64,000 nucleotides of DNA from Citrus sinensis (GCF_022201045.2 NC_068564.1:29293001-29357000), one strand, 5' to 3'; positions 33,408 to 47,183 are shown, counted from the first letter of the stretch. The notes: a model not told the origin generated them from the sequence alone. Numbers and translations: made by a program.

Positions 33408-35614
33408 CATTAGCCGATAATTGAGTAGTATCAAATTTTGCTGGATCCAATTTTACTAACCACAATCAGTCAATCAGTAATCTCCACTAGACGATAGTTT
33501 TACCAACTACCCTCATAGCTCTGCCATTGTGACGGGCAACATGTGAGCCCAATTGATACTCTTATCCACTAGAAAAGCAAACGGCAGAGCTGTTTTGGGT
33601 CACTTATTGAGTGAAGCCCATAGGCCTTAAACGCCAATCCATTATTGTTCTTTCTCTCACTTGGGGGCATCTCTGATCACTTAAATGACCATGGCTGACA
33701 GGCAGAGTCCCGTGGGGGCCTCAGTGTCAGTATGGAGGAGCTCAGAGTCCCTTGCAGCGCTCTCTTGCCGTCTTCATAATTTCACCATTATGATCCTGGA
33801 AATGGAATATCATCAAAGCCAAATAATTTCACCATCAACCACAACGACACTAGAGTCTAGTCTAAGAGTAGAGTAGCTTTCACCTCTCATTTCATTTAAT
33901 TTCATCCGGACAGTAGAAAGCCCACACCACAAGCCTACAACCGCTTTAACTGTTAAAAAAACGAACATGCGCACCCCAAGCATTTACTGTTTGACAGTTG
34001 CCAAAAACCGAACAGTTGTGCAGCTTTAAGATAAATGAACTAGAAAAGGACACATAACTGTCAAGCTGTAACAAATTTGTACAGCGAGAAAGAGAGAAGG
34101 AAACAAAAAAAAAAAAAAATGAAATAGAAGGTGTGCGAAAAAAAAAAAGTGGACCCTCGAGTGGAGACTACTCACCATCTCTGGCATGTTGTCATGTTTC
34201 CCAATGTGATGCCTCTTAATGTTGTGTGTTTTCGTGTTTGTGTTGTGTCACTACTGCACTACTCCTCAATTCACTTCTTCTTCTTCTACAAGGCGCCCTA
34301 ATGGCCAAAAAGCTATTGGGGTCCATTCATTGATTCTGTTTGAGGCTCGCTCTTGCCTCCAGCTGCCCTCAGATAAAACCAAACCAAACTCGCCCCCACA
34401 TGAAGAAAGAAAGTAAAATTTTTTGAGGGGCAGAAAGAACTTACACGTCATGTCTCTATTGAGTTTCTTGTGATGGTTCAATAAACCCAATCAGATGTAA
34501 ATCGTAGGCCGTATTTGCTTGGCTTTTTTTTTTTTTTTTTTCCTTTTCTTATTTGTGTTAGACACCCATTTTCCCACTATCTCCATTCTTTGTTGGCTAG
34601 TTGGGTGAGCAAGCAAGCACCCGATGCATCAGAGAATTGTAAGGCTAATAATTTGATAATGTGCCCTACCAACTTTATTTAATTATTATGTATATTTAAA
34701 CCATATATAGTCGTTCAGTAATGACAGCTTGTTTTATACAATTCCATGCACATGGTTATGCTTTTGTCTAATTTGCTAATGGTTGAGTGTTCAAACAGTA
34801 CCAAATTTTTTTCACTTTTAATTCCTTTGAGATATGAAAATGAAGAAAAAAAATCATTATTATACAACGTCTCAACCCAACTCTATGTTCTCAAATTTTT
34901 AAATTTTTTCGTTGATCCTTTGAGTTTTAATTCATAATCCCAACTTATAATAGGAAGGACAACAATAAAAAAAAAATTGAGGATATACATAATAACAAAA
35001 ATAAGAGGACCGTCGCGTAATTATACAGTGTTATATGTATTGAAGAGATACTCCTAAATCTTGGGTTAATTTCATTTTATCAAGCAATAATGACTGAACT
35101 CTGAAGAGGGTTTGCACCCTCATGTGATTTATGCATTTTTTGCCGTTGAAATTGCTAATAGTGTTGTAATTGTAGGAGTACTGTCTCCAAAGAGACAATC
35201 GTGTTGTAATTGAGAAGGAAAGAAAAAGGTGACTAGTGGTTTATTAATAACGAAAGGGGCTAGCCTTGCTTCATGCTTGATTGATTAAATTACTTGGCTA
35301 AGTAAGTTGTAATTAAAAATCAACTTTCTTCTCGGCGAAGATGCATTGACCCCTTGAGCTATCTTGTCACTAAAAAATAAATATAATCTTGTCGGCTGAA
35401 TGTAGTGTCGGTAGATGGCTGGATGTACTCCAATCCGTACTTTAAGGGCACCCACCGTTGTTTCTGTTTACCTTTTTATTATTCAGTGAATTAAACCATA
35501 GCATTGTAAGGAAGAGGAGAATAAATTGTTGTTTCTCTATTAATGAAATGACCACTTGCAATGGGTCAAAGGAAAGGACATCTAGAAGATGCATACTTTT
35601 ATGAATGAGCTACT
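33408..35614. other. Gene-poor spacer
   Basis: No gene is supported. Short frames at 33685-33876 and 34219-34416 have no family resemblance. Around 33600-34420 the base composition is more balanced and pyrimidine-rich, which could mark an unannotated non-coding transcript or an old gene relic. A poly(T) run lies at 34526-34541. Confidence 0.4.
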
Positions 35615-36800
35615 TAGGGGTGTTCAGAATGCGGTCCAATCCGCTCAATCCGTCCGATCCGTAAAAATTTGATCCTTGAATTGGTGGATTGGATTAGATT
35701 AAAAATTTAAAAATCTGCAACCGGTGGATTGGATATGGATTCAATTCTGTAAATCCGCAAAAATCAGTCAATCCGTAAAAAAATATTTATTTAATTAAAA
35801 AATTTATAAATATGACATTACTAATAAATAAGTCAAATGTAATTACATACTTATATTGACACCATAATATACCTTATCTATTATTCAAAAATAATTAAAT
35901 AATTAAAATATACAAAGATAAGTTGTAAAAATTCTTAAACAAAATAAAAAATTATAAACCAAACAAAACATTTATCATAAATGCCACTTCACCGAAGCAG
36001 CCACAAGAAAACAAAAAACCTTAACTTCTTAAACTTTCCCGTCACAAGCACACAAAAAACCCTTGACTTCGTATCATTTCCTATCACAAGCACAGAGCCA
36101 CCAGCATCCCAACGATTCTTACTAGCTTTAAACTTCTCCTTCGGCCATCTTCTCCAAATTCTTGATCTCTGTGCAAGCAGTCATTTGAACAAAATTATTT
36201 TATTTGTTAATTTTTTATTCAATAAAATTATTTTATTTGTTATTTATTTCAATTATGTTTATTTAGTTCAGGTTAAAGTACGAAATATAAATTGACAGCA
36301 AACATTTTTCTTTTTGATGTGTCATAATTTGATACTTTAAATGTATTATTATAACTTTAATTGAACAATTAATTTTAATGTATTATATTTTGAAAATTTA
36401 AATGTACTATTTTATCTTCATTTGAACAATTAATTTTGGTGTGTTGTATTTTAAAACTTTAATGCATTTTTTAGTTTTATTTAAATAATTAATTTATTTA
36501 GATCTTATTCAATTTTGAATTTAATTGGTAGTAAAATTATTTTATGTTATTTTTTTCATTTTATTAGTTTGTGGATTGGACCGAATGAAAAATTTGTAAT
36601 TCGCAGATCAATCCGCAAAATGATGGATTGGATATGGATTGAGTCAAATCCGCATCCGATCCGCAAACATATGGATTGGATTTGGATTGAGTTTAACCAA
36701 TCCGTGGATTGGATTGGATTGAAAATTCATAATCCACAAAATCGTGGATTGGATATGGATTGATGTCCAATCCTCGAAATCCGATCCGCGAACACCCCTA
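35615..36800. mobile_element. hAT-like non-autonomous element with 8-bp target duplication
   Basis: Both ends start TAGGGGTGTTC (right end read in reverse). The flanks are GAGCTACT (35607-35614) and GAGGTACT (36801-36808), 7 of 8 identical. The subterminal regions are packed with GGATTGGAT/ATCCAATCC and AATCCGC words in both orientations, the pattern of transposase-binding subterminal repeats in hAT elements. The interior is AT-rich; the 104-codon frame at 35981-36295 shows no transposase motif. Confidence 0.78.
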
Positions 36801-36935
36801 GAGGTACTTTATGTAACTTGTATGGTAATTCGAATATCAATGTTTATAATAGAGCGAATCTACTTTTTTTTTTAATACTGATTACACATTGGATTACTGA
36901 ATTACAGCAGATATTTACAACTGTTATTAAAATAA

Positions 36936-37071
36936 ACAACTACATAAATAAGGGATGTTCAAACTCCACTTGCATTGGGAAATGGAGAAAGACTTATGTT
37001 ATTACAACAGACAACTACACAAACAATGAATGTTTTTACTCCACTCGCATTTGGTAAGGGAGAAAGACTTA
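36936..37071. repeat. 75-bp imperfect tandem repeat
   Basis: ACAACTACAYAAA, ACTCCACTYGCATT and GGAGAAAGACTTA each occur twice at a spacing of 75 bp (for example 36936 and 37011). Two units only. Confidence 0.65.
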
Positions 37072-38568
37072 CAAATAACTCCACATAATCATGCATAATG
37101 CATTATTGAAAGAGTTTGAGTTAATGGGAACTTGAACCCCCTATCCTCACATTGTGAGAGTAGAGATTCACCGCTGGACTAATGACCCAGTGACAAGCAA
37201 ATCTACTTTTAAATTACAAAAAAAAACAAATTCCTTTACCAATACACACGAGAGAATTCAAACCCCTCCATACCCTATAGCGAATAGATGCATGATTGTG
37301 AGGTTCCTTTTCTGCTTGTGTAATATAATATAATCAGACTAATTAAAAGCTCTTATTCGAGTCAAATAATTAAGGTAAATTATATATATATATATATATA
37401 TATGTATGAGTTACATTTTTTGGAAAGCCTTGTTTGAGAAAATTTATGAATTGAATCTACTTATGAAGAATTGTTTTGCCCCATGAACTACCCTCCAAAA
37501 TCATGGCTATAAAGTTAATCCTTAAAATACGTTAGTGGAAGTGCAAATTTGAATTAGGTTAGGAAGATGGCTGGGGATTTTGGGTGGAGGGACAGATCTT
37601 GTTGGATCCTTTGTCCTTGCTATTAATAAGTATTAAAGAGGAAAAAAGAGAGGACTGCCCAAGAGATTTTGTTTGATTTTAGGGAGCTTAAAATATTCTT
37701 AACCCGATTGATTTTGATTCATTTTTGTTCTATAATTCTCTTCTTTATTCAAGATTAAATCCTACAGGTTTCCATTCAAAACGAAAAATAATAATAATAA
37801 TAATAATCTTAGAGCATCCAATTTTTCGTTCCCGATCACTAAATTAGCAATTTTGTGGACCCTTTTGTAAAATATATTTCTATTAATAACATATTAAACA
37901 AAGAACAAGTCAAAGTAAAAAACCCAATTAAAAAGTAAGAAAAAAAATCTCAAATTCTTTAATCACAAGTGGGGTTACAGTTCCAACAAATTCCTTGATT
38001 AAATAATCAAAAAGGGAGAAACAAAATTAAAAAAAAAAAGAACAAACGTTTGACAAAACAACAAAACATGTGGGAGAATCTTGGTAGATGAAACCAGAAA
38101 CCCATTGGACTAAACACTCAATTTGTTCACCCATGATCCCACTAAAGAAAATATTGGCACTACACTGTAGCTTCTGTCTCTATGCATGCTTTTGCCCTCT
38201 TCTGTAACATGCATTCCTATTGAATGAACTTGTTTAATTTGCGGAACCCAAAATGCCATTGTCAGAGAGGCAGCGAGTCACGGGTCTTGAATCGAATCAA
38301 TCAAAGTACACATATTTAAACACACAGTGCGGCTTGGAGACCATTAAAGAAACTTAGCTAGGGTTACGTTTAAAGTAAAACGATCGGTATCAGAAGATCT
38401 GAAATACAATCTTAAGACAGCGAATAGGTAAAAAGATGCATGTGATCTATCAATATCTAAAATGCTTGTCGCTTTCTTTAAACATTGCCTCGTTTAAACA
38501 TTGACAATCTTTGAGACAAATGCAATCTGCACAGTATCATTTGGTCACTGCAAATTTTGCATGCATGC

Positions 38569-38624
38569 AGAGAGAGAGAGAGAGAGAAATTCTTTTTTAG
38601 ACTATAGTCTCTCTCTCTCTCTCT
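38569..38624. repeat. GA tract facing CT tract (hairpin-capable microsatellite)
   Basis: (AG)n at 38569-38587 is followed 20 bp later by (CT)n at 38608-38624, then by a (TA)n. The two tracts can pair as a stem around GACTATAGTC, itself a palindrome. Confidence 0.75.
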
Positions 38625-41600
38625 ATATATATGGGTTGTCTTTTATGTGCAAATATTATTCTTATGAAGAAATTTATATATATATGGGGATTAATGCAGT
38701 AATTCTTAGAGGAAACATTCATACAGAGAGACAAAAATTTATGTGTAGTGAAAGCGACGAATAACTGCATAAATTTTAATTTTCTTGGTGGTGGGGTTCG
38801 TGGTTATATCTCATTGAGAGTGACTTATCCACCAACAGCTACAGCGTATAGATTAATTAGCTCTATCATATTGATATTCTAGTCTCTTTTGAATTATATA
38901 TATAAATACTCTCTGTAGCCCCTTGGGAGTTGAACGACTTTCAAAACACAACAGCTACCTTTAGCTAAATTATATCACCACCATTTTGTATATATGTACA
39001 GTAACCAGCTTGACTTGTTGCTTTCACTTAATCTTGTCACTTTGCTATCGGACAATTTATTACATTTATGGAAGGAAAATGCAATCGATAGGAAAATTCT
39101 TATAAAAAAGATTTGTTTTATTCGGCGGAATGTGCCTTTAAAGAGTTGAGGAGCGTTTTTAACTAGAGCTCTGTGACTGTGAGTGAATATTGTGTGAACG
39201 ACATTATATAGAGATCATCTTTTGACTGGATGCATTGGCCGAACCAGGGTTCTGGTTTAATGGGGCCATAAAACAGAAACTAAAAAACATTAATTAATTA
39301 ATAAATAGCAACATAAAATAAAAAAAAAAAATTAAGAGGACAAAAAGTAATGATATAATAGAAGAACCATCAATTTTAGCAAGTGGCCAAAAGTAAAATA
39401 CACATAAATAAATTTGGTAAAACTACAATTCGGTCTTTTTATTTATTTATTTATTTATTTTCTTAGGGAGTGGCCACGGCCACCCAAATTTACACTTAGT
39501 TCTGCCCCTCAGTTATTAATGCATGATTCACCTATTTTTATATATATATATGAATAATAAAATTCAGTAAAAAAAAAAAAAGTTGTTTTCATTATAATGA
39601 GTGACACAATCATATCTACAACTTCACAATGATAAAAATATTCTAATGGCGTTCCCGCACTTTAATAAAGTGTGAGAACCTTAATATTGTCATAACTAAA
39701 AATACGTCATTGTGCCAAGTTGCAAACTGGGAACTAAATCATTGATTTTCATACGTACATATGTTTAAGGGTTTAATTAGAGTGAAATTGGGATGTCTAT
39801 GTTGTGTGTTTACAACTCATATCGCATTATCTCTTCAAATTTGGGTCATTCATCCAACAATGGCTTTCTATATTTAAGTGCTTTTCGAATTTTGTATAAA
39901 GAAGAGTGATTAATCAACCACTAACACCCCCACATATATGCCAATTTCTATAATGGAGCGCATGCATGCATGCCATTAAAAGTAGGGCAAAATTAGGTCC
40001 GAAACCATTGCGTTGGAAAAGTGCTTCTAACATCATCACTTTTTTTTTTTTTGGTTAAAATCCCTTCATCATCATCATCATCATCATCATCATTATTATT
40101 ATTGATTTAAACAAACAAGAACAAGATTACACTGGCATGCATGCGCAGTTTTAATTTTTGACCACTCAAAAAAAAAAAAAAGTATATGAAACCTACCGAA
40201 AGTTTGCCCATCCTTCACATTTTTCCTACTTTATTTATCTATTTTTTTTATAAAAAAAAAAAAGAGAAAAATAATCTTTATGAAACTTTATACCTTTTTA
40301 GATTTTATTCTATTCAAGAAAGGTCTAAACGATCGATCATTCATTGCATTGATTCTCAAACAAAAACTTAATCTCCACGTTATGTTGATATTTATTAATA
40401 ATTACGTTCACGTATAAATTAATTAATTAGCATTCGTAATGAAGTTTAAGAGAACTTAATTAGGCAGTAACGTTGGATCCAATTAACTAAAGAACGTAAT
40501 TAAGATTTTGGACCTTTTAAGATTTCTTCTTCCGTTTCAATTTTGGAATATATGCTGTTCATTTTTACTTTGAGAGACTTTAATTAATGCACGACATTAA
40601 TTAATATTTTTGATCGCCCCAATTCACAATAATGATGTGACTGACATTTTTTCAATTCAGGCTCTTGAAAGAAACAAGAGTCATGATGACTTTATCATCC
40701 ACCGGAATCTTCACCTTTGTTTCTTTTTCCAAGTCTTTCAACAAAAAAAAACAAAGCAAAGCCAGCCACAATTATGAATTCTGATAAATAATAAATGATT
40801 TTTTCTTTAAATTGGAAAAAAAAAGGGACCATTTTTCATTAAAACGAAAAATTAATGAACGTCTCAGTAACTCAGTGGAAACTGATATGTAGTAGACGTT
40901 TTTGTTTCAACAAAATCATGGTACTAGGATTAATAAATACGTACACACACCGCCATTGATTAGGGTTTCGTTTTTAGGTTCTGGAAATCTAAGGTGGCCA
41001 GACGGGTCGCGGGACACGTGGCAAAGTGGGGCAGGTGCTGTCATTTTAAAGAAATTTGGGGCGGTCTAGCGCCTAGGTCTAAAGCTGATGAGATGATGAA
41101 CCCGCATCTCTCTGCATTCTCTAGAGACTAGAGCCAACCAAACTCACCAACAATGTGACAGCGGAAATAGAATTGGTCAATTATTTGAAATTTGGCAGCA
41201 TTGGAAGTAAAGTTTTAGGTATAAATTACGCATGAATGTTTAAGCATGCAAGTTTAGTCCACATCAAGTCGTAGCTCTTTTTCTTTTCTTCCAAAAAAAA
41301 AAAAAAAAAACACATTACAAAACAATTAATATTACAATAAGAATACCCATTTTACTTAATGCACCGATAATTGATAGGTACAATTAAAAGTCAACTTTAA
41401 TTAAAAAAATCTATTCAGACATAAACACTAATAACAACTAGATTTTATTAGATAGGCAATTGCCTCATTAATAATCATAAAGAATCTTTAATATGTTGAT
41501 AAGATAAAAATAAATTATCGGTTGGAGTTTCGAATAAGATGGAATAAAAACGATCGTGGTATAGTGTATAGAAAAATAAAAATATTCCCACCCCACTTTT

Positions 41601-42442
41601 CTTTTGAAAATAACTCCTTTATTTTGTTCATATCTATCTAGGAGCTGTATTGTGATTAAGAATGGGTCATGTGGAACTGATGAGGCCACAAGCCTTGATA
41701 TAGAGACTGGTGGTAGGATTAATTAAGTAATTAAATTAATATATATTTTTTAAAGAATTAAAATTAATAATTAAGAATTTCATTGCTTTAATAAATGGAA
41801 GCCAGAGATTCTCTTGAACAGCTCAAAAAAGGGAAAAATCAAACCCCATTAGCCATGGCTACCTCAAAAGTCACCTCAGTTACAGTAATATCCTCACAGC
41901 TCAGTTGCAGTAACAGTATCGTCAGTAACTGTCACTTTAATTATAATTAAGTTTGATAAATTAAATATATCGGTATTAATTAAGCAATTGAATATAATTT
42001 AATTAAATTTTTTGGGGGAAAAAAAGCGTAGAGGCGACACGTAAGCAAAATTGTGACACAAAAGCAAAGAATAGGCTCGCTGGAAGCCTGGAACCTTCAG
42101 GGAGAGAAAGTGAAAAAGCAAAAGCAAAAAACATAAAACATAAAAGGAAAAAAAAAACAAAAACAAAAAATATAGAAATAAAAAAACACATACAAAAGCA
42201 CAACAACGACAACAAAACACGAAACCCAGATCTTTCATTTCTCTCTTTTACTCATTTCTTTTACGTATAATTCGATTTTATATCATCTGAGAGCGACGGG
42301 GGGAGGAAAAAAATCTTAACTTTTTTTAGTTTTCTCGAGAAAATTTCCGAACTTTCTCGAGAAGATTATTCCTTTTCATGTGCTTCGGAGACTGGTTTGT
42401 AATTGGGATCCAGCTGAGGGAATCTGGGTTCGGATTCAAACG

Positions 42443-43319
42443 GTGAGTTTTGTAATTTTTTGTGTTTGTTTTGGGTGGCTTCTTGGGGGGGGGGGGGGTG
42501 GCGCGTGAAATTGGAATGAAGTTTGTGCTTTTATCGTTTTGCGCGGTGAGTTGAATGCGGATCCGTACGGTTTATGATCCGCATTGTGGAGTTGCAATGC
42601 GGATTTGAGGTCAAATGAATTATTGTCGTCTGAAATGCAACAATAGTTTCCGTTTTTTTATTCATTTTTCCAATATTTTCAGGTTTTTAGAGCCTGTAAG
42701 ATTGGTTTTTAATGCTCACTATATTTAATGAGCTTCAGTTTTTTCGGGTGAGCTTTCTTATTATTTTATTATTTTCCTGCTGGCTTTGTTTTTGAAGCAG
42801 AAATGAAGTTTTTGTTTGAATTTCTGTGAATCTGTGTCTTGTGTGTGTTTTGGTTGAACAATGAAGTGAAGCCCATGAAAGTGGTGAATTTGATGAATAA
42901 TCAATATATGAGAGAAAATGAAGTGTGTGTGTGTGTGTTTTTTAATCTTTTAAATGGGTTAGTTGATTTAGATCTATTGATATTCCTGGATTTGTGAAAA
43001 AATATATTAAATATATGCATAATCTGAAAAGTGTATTTGCTTGGTTTATTGGGGAGTTATGTGAAGAAGTAAAAAAATCCTGAACTTTCACGGGAAAATG
43101 CAATTTTGATTTATTAAAAGCTGGTGAAGTTGTGCATGATACATGATATTTCACAAGAAAGTTGCTTGCTTCTTTTACTGCTTTCTAGTTTGGCTAATAT
43201 ATCAGATGCAGCCAAAATGGGCTTTCTTGTTCATTCAAGAGTTTGGTGATTTAAATTTAGAATCTCTGTGTTGCATTTGTTGTTTTGCTTTTGAATGCTC
43301 AAGCTTCTGTTTTTGACAG
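42443..43319 (+). other. 5'UTR intron of the Sec14-nodulin gene
   Basis: A CG/GTGAGT donor at 42443 and a TTTTTGACAG acceptor at 43319 bound a probable 877-nt leader intron. It carries a 14-G run (42485-42498). The leader continues for 91 nt to the ATG at 43411. Confidence 0.55.
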
Positions 43320-43410
43320 AAAGCAGGGACATGAGCACTTGCGTGTTAGCTGTGGATTTTTCTTCAATTGAAGCTTAGGTTCAATATTCTCCCTCTTCAA
43401 TTAGATTAAA

Positions 43411-46400
43411 ATGTCAGGTATGTTTTTTAGTATATACTACACAAGTATTCTATGCTTTTGAGCAATTGAGCTACAAAATACCTCTGGTTCTATGTTTGCT
43501 GAATGTGTCTGATGGCTTATTGGTTGAAATATTTGAATAATGAAGGTCTAGAAATTCTTGGTGCCAATGATGAAATTAGAGAGAGAAGATCAGATTTTGA
43601 GAACTCTGAAGATGAGAGACGGCGATCAAGAATTGGCAGTCTCAAGAAGAAGGCAATAAATGCTTCGAATAAGTTCACCCATTCTCTTAAAAGAAGAGGG
43701 AAAAGAAAAATTGATTACAGGGTTCCTTCGGTTCCCATAGAGGATGTAAGGGATGAAAGAGAGGAGAGTGCTGTTCTTGAATTGCGTCAAAAACTCCTTG
43801 AAAGAGATTTGTTGCCTCCTAGGCAAGACGATTATCATACTTTATTGAGGTCAGTTGTAACCCTTTTTTAAAGATGTTAGCAAATTTGGTTGTTTTAAGT
43901 TGCCCAAAATGTGAACTAATTCATTTTGTAATTTTCATCTTGTAGATTTTTGAAAGCTAGAGAATTTAATATTGAGAGAACAATTCAGATGTGGGAGGAA
44001 ATGCTTATTTGGAGGAAAGAGTATGGCACAGACACCATATTGGAGGCAAGAGAATTTTGTGCCTCAAACTTCATTTGAAGTTAATACATTTTATAGAATG
44101 CTTATGCATTTTACATCTTTGGTTGTTTGAGTATAAGACTTATAGAACTTATCAATGCTTAGGATTTTGAGTTTGAGGAGCTGGAGGAAGTCTTGCAATA
44201 TTACCCTCAAGGATACCATGGAGTTGATAAGGAAGGACGGCCAGTTTACATTGAGTTGCTTGGGAAAGCTCATCCAAGTAGGCTAATGCGTATCACCACC
44301 GTAGATCGATATTTGAAGTACCATGTCCAAGAGTTTGAGAGGGCGTTACTCGAAAGATTCCCTGCTTGTTCTGTTGCAGCCAAACGACGTATCTGTTCAA
44401 CAACTACTATATTGGATGTACAGGGCTTGGTACGATCTTTCATATTTATTGATAGTTACCAACAATATGGTGTCTTACTGTCTTACACCCACTCTCTCTC
44501 TTTTTTGGTTCAATCTGTTTAGATTTACTTGTCAAGTGTTTTATGACTTTGAGCATCTAGCTTCTGCTCTTAATGCATCAGTCTTATGACTGATGGAATG
44601 GGGGCGAGAATCAGTTACTTGTGTTATTACAATACCAAGAGATCATCATCCTCTGTCAGTCTTCTCTTTTCTGGTTCCAATTGCTTGTCTGTTGAACTTT
44701 AATGCTAATACCGTTGTAATCAAAACAGGGAATGAAGCATTTTACTCGGACAGCTGCAAATCTCTTAGCTGCCGTGGCGAAAGTAGACAATTGCTACTAC
44801 CCAGAGGTATCCAAGTATTCCCAATGATATTATGTTCTCTATTATTTTATTGGTCTCAAATTGCTCTTCACGTGATTTTCAGACATTACACCAGATGTTC
44901 ATTGTCAATGCTGGTCCTGGATTCAAAAAGATGCTTTGGCCTGCCGCACAAAAGTTTCTTGATCCAAAGAGTATCGCAAAGATACATGTAAGCATATGTC
45001 TATTCATTTAATTTTTTAAAGTTTCCTCTCCCTTAACAGGCTTTATTTTTAATTTCTAATATTTCAGGTTCTGGAACCTAAATCTCTTGGTAAACTGCTG
45101 GAAGTTATTGATGCGAGGTTTGTTTGTTTTCACACATTTCTGTCTAGTTCAAGTTGTAACTTATCGGCTCTTATAAATTTATTGCTTCTTTATTTTTTTT
45201 ACCCCACACAGTCAATTGCCAGACTTCTTGGGTGGTTCATGCACCTGTTCTGTGGAAGGAGGGTGCCTTAGGTCTAATAAAGGTCCTTGGAATGAGCCTG
45301 AAATAATGAAGGTACATATCACCATCTGCTCTTATTATAGTGGTTTTTGTTTATATTATATCATGATTTCATACCTTGAGCATGAATTATTCTTAAGTTT
45401 GCATTTGTAAATTGAAATTTTACCTGGAGATTAACAGAGGGCTCTCCTTTTCTAGCTTGTACATAATGCAGGAGCAACAGTTGTGAGGCAAGTCTCAAGA
45501 GTGCATGATGACCGACAGAAATTTGACTCGTATATTCACATACGTCCAGTAAAGGTAAACCGGCCATCTGGTGTCTGGTATGTTGATGTTGTCACTGGTA
45601 TAAATCTGTTCCCAGGTGATATAATTTGTTCTGGTTTGTTTATCAGGGAAGAACTAGTGACACATTGACAGCAGAATCAGGGTCAGATGTTGATGATCAT
45701 TGTTCTACCAGTGGGCGAAGAAGTTCTGCTCCCTGCTTGGCTCCTGTTCATGAAGAAGTGAGTTACAGAACTTGTTTATGTTTGTTTGCTCCTTCATATA
45801 TTACTTATGGTGCATGTCAACTGAGAATAACAATATAAAAAATTTGATTTATACAGGCAAGGGATCCAAATGCCTACTACAGTTGCGAGGATAATTTCAC
45901 TCTTGCTGAGAAATCTGTGAAAAATGATCGATTCAGAAACTCTCCAAAGCAATCAATTAGATCCAATGATGTGGGGGACATTTCTTGTGATGCAATATCA
46001 AATTCAGAAGGTATATTGATCTTTTTCTACTTTGCCAGAAAATATTCTTTTAGGAGTATTGTTGCAAGTTATGATCTAATCTCATCATTTTTTGAGTTTT
46101 TTTTTTGGTCATTTTTATCTCCCTTGGGACTTATATTTTCGTTATACGTTGGAATGTAGGTTCTTCAGTCGTGCATTTGTTCAACATGGTGAAGGAAAAA
46201 TTTGAGGGAGGGAATATCCAGGGCGTAGCGAGAATGCTACTATCTTTCATGGTCAGAATATTTGCAATTTTTGGCAGTTTACAGTTAATATGGAGAAGGC
46301 AGAATGACATTCATCCATCTAATTTGTTGGAAGAAAACACAAATAGCCATCTCCCGGCTGTTGAAGCTGTGAATGAGGAAGACCTTGTCGTTCCATGCAT

Positions 46401-47183
46401 AGAGCGTCTTCAGAAACTGGAGAAGGCATATGAGGAACTTAGACACAAGCCAGCTGCAATCCCTTTGGAGAAGGAGCAGATGCTTGTGGAATCTCTCCAA
46501 AGGATCAAGTCTGTTGAGTCTGACCTCGAGAAAACAAAAAAAGTATGCGGCATTCTACTTGTGTCTTAATGATTGGAAATTGAACCTTTGGGTTGCAGAA
46601 AGATAACAATTTGAATAATTGTCATTGTGGCAGGTATTACATGCAACTGTGGTAAAGCAGCATGAGATTGCTGAAGCGCTAGAAAATTTAAGACAATCTA
46701 AATTTCATGTAAGTTTTTTCTTTGAAATAAACTTCTTTTGTTTCACTTCTATGTTTGTGGTGATTATTAGGATATCTTTTCTCAGATGAAATCTCACTTG
46801 ACAACTATAAAGTCCACCATTAAAACTGAACTTTCACCAGTACTTGTTCACTTTATCAGTGGTGCTCCTTCCTAGTCATTATCTTCCTTTATCTTTGTCT
46901 TTGTCTGTGGAACTTATGTTAACCATTTTCTTAATTAATGTAGCACTGTCACAGTGCTCGCTTGTGGTAGTCAGGATTAAACAGTTTTTGTCCCCGGACC
47001 ACAAACTGGAAGTTGCCTTACACTGTTAGGCTTATGACAGAGTTCTAAATTTTCTTTGAAGCTCTGAATGTTTGCTAATGTGGCTATAATTTCAGTTCAA
47101 ACTTGATAATCTTTCTATAGTTTGTTTGTGAAGCATGACACTAGTCACTCTCTTTCTTGCAGCAAAGAAGATTGTTCTGTTGA
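43411..47183 (+). CDS. SFH9: Phosphatidylinositol/phosphatidylcholine transfer protein, Sec14-nodulin type (SFH9-like)
   Basis: A 617-aa lipid-exchange protein of the Sec14-like plant family, thought to present phosphoinositides at membranes during polarised growth. Exons: 43411-43417, 43546-43849, 43946-44045, 44163-44429, 44729-44806, 44883-44987, 45068-45117, 45212-45311, 45456-45554, 45647-45757, 45857-46010, 46160-46542, 46634-46708, 47163-47183. All phases fit. A basic N-terminus precedes the CRAL-TRIO-N segment (~75-120). The Sec14 lipid pocket spans about 140-320 ([45 protein letters not shown]). A hydrophobic segment near 470-490 and a coiled coil (~525-610) end in QRRLFC, the hallmark of the nodulin-type tail. 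Intron 3 uses a GC donor. The first coding exon supplies only seven nucleotides. SFH9 is from remembered similarity. Confidence 0.93.

Larger units (their letters stand above)
36801..42240. other. 5.4-kb gene-poor region upstream of the Sec14 gene
   Basis: No gene is supported. Visible items are a (TA)n at 37382-37402, a (CAT)n/(ATT)n tract at 40066-40098, poly(A) runs and a 75-bp tandem repeat at its left end. A GAACTTGAACCCC word with a following GGACTAATGACCCAGTG (37127-37193) looks like part of a dispersed repeat. The last ~200 bp (42100-42240) are A-rich and then CT-rich and probably hold the core promoter of the Sec14 gene. Confidence 0.45.

Noticed and set aside
33685..33876. 63-codon frame after a pyrimidine-rich leader-like sequence
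   Set aside because: No family resemblance, no splice partners and no conserved motif; kept only as spacer.
35981..36295. 104-codon frame inside the hAT-like element, a possible transposase piece
   Set aside because: No hAT dimerisation or catalytic motifs; AT-rich low-complexity composition.
37125..37195. tRNA-like or SINE-like words (TTGAACCCC and ACTAATGACCCAGTG)
   Set aside because: No cloverleaf, no paired acceptor stem and no A-box at the right spacing; more likely a fragment of a dispersed repeat.
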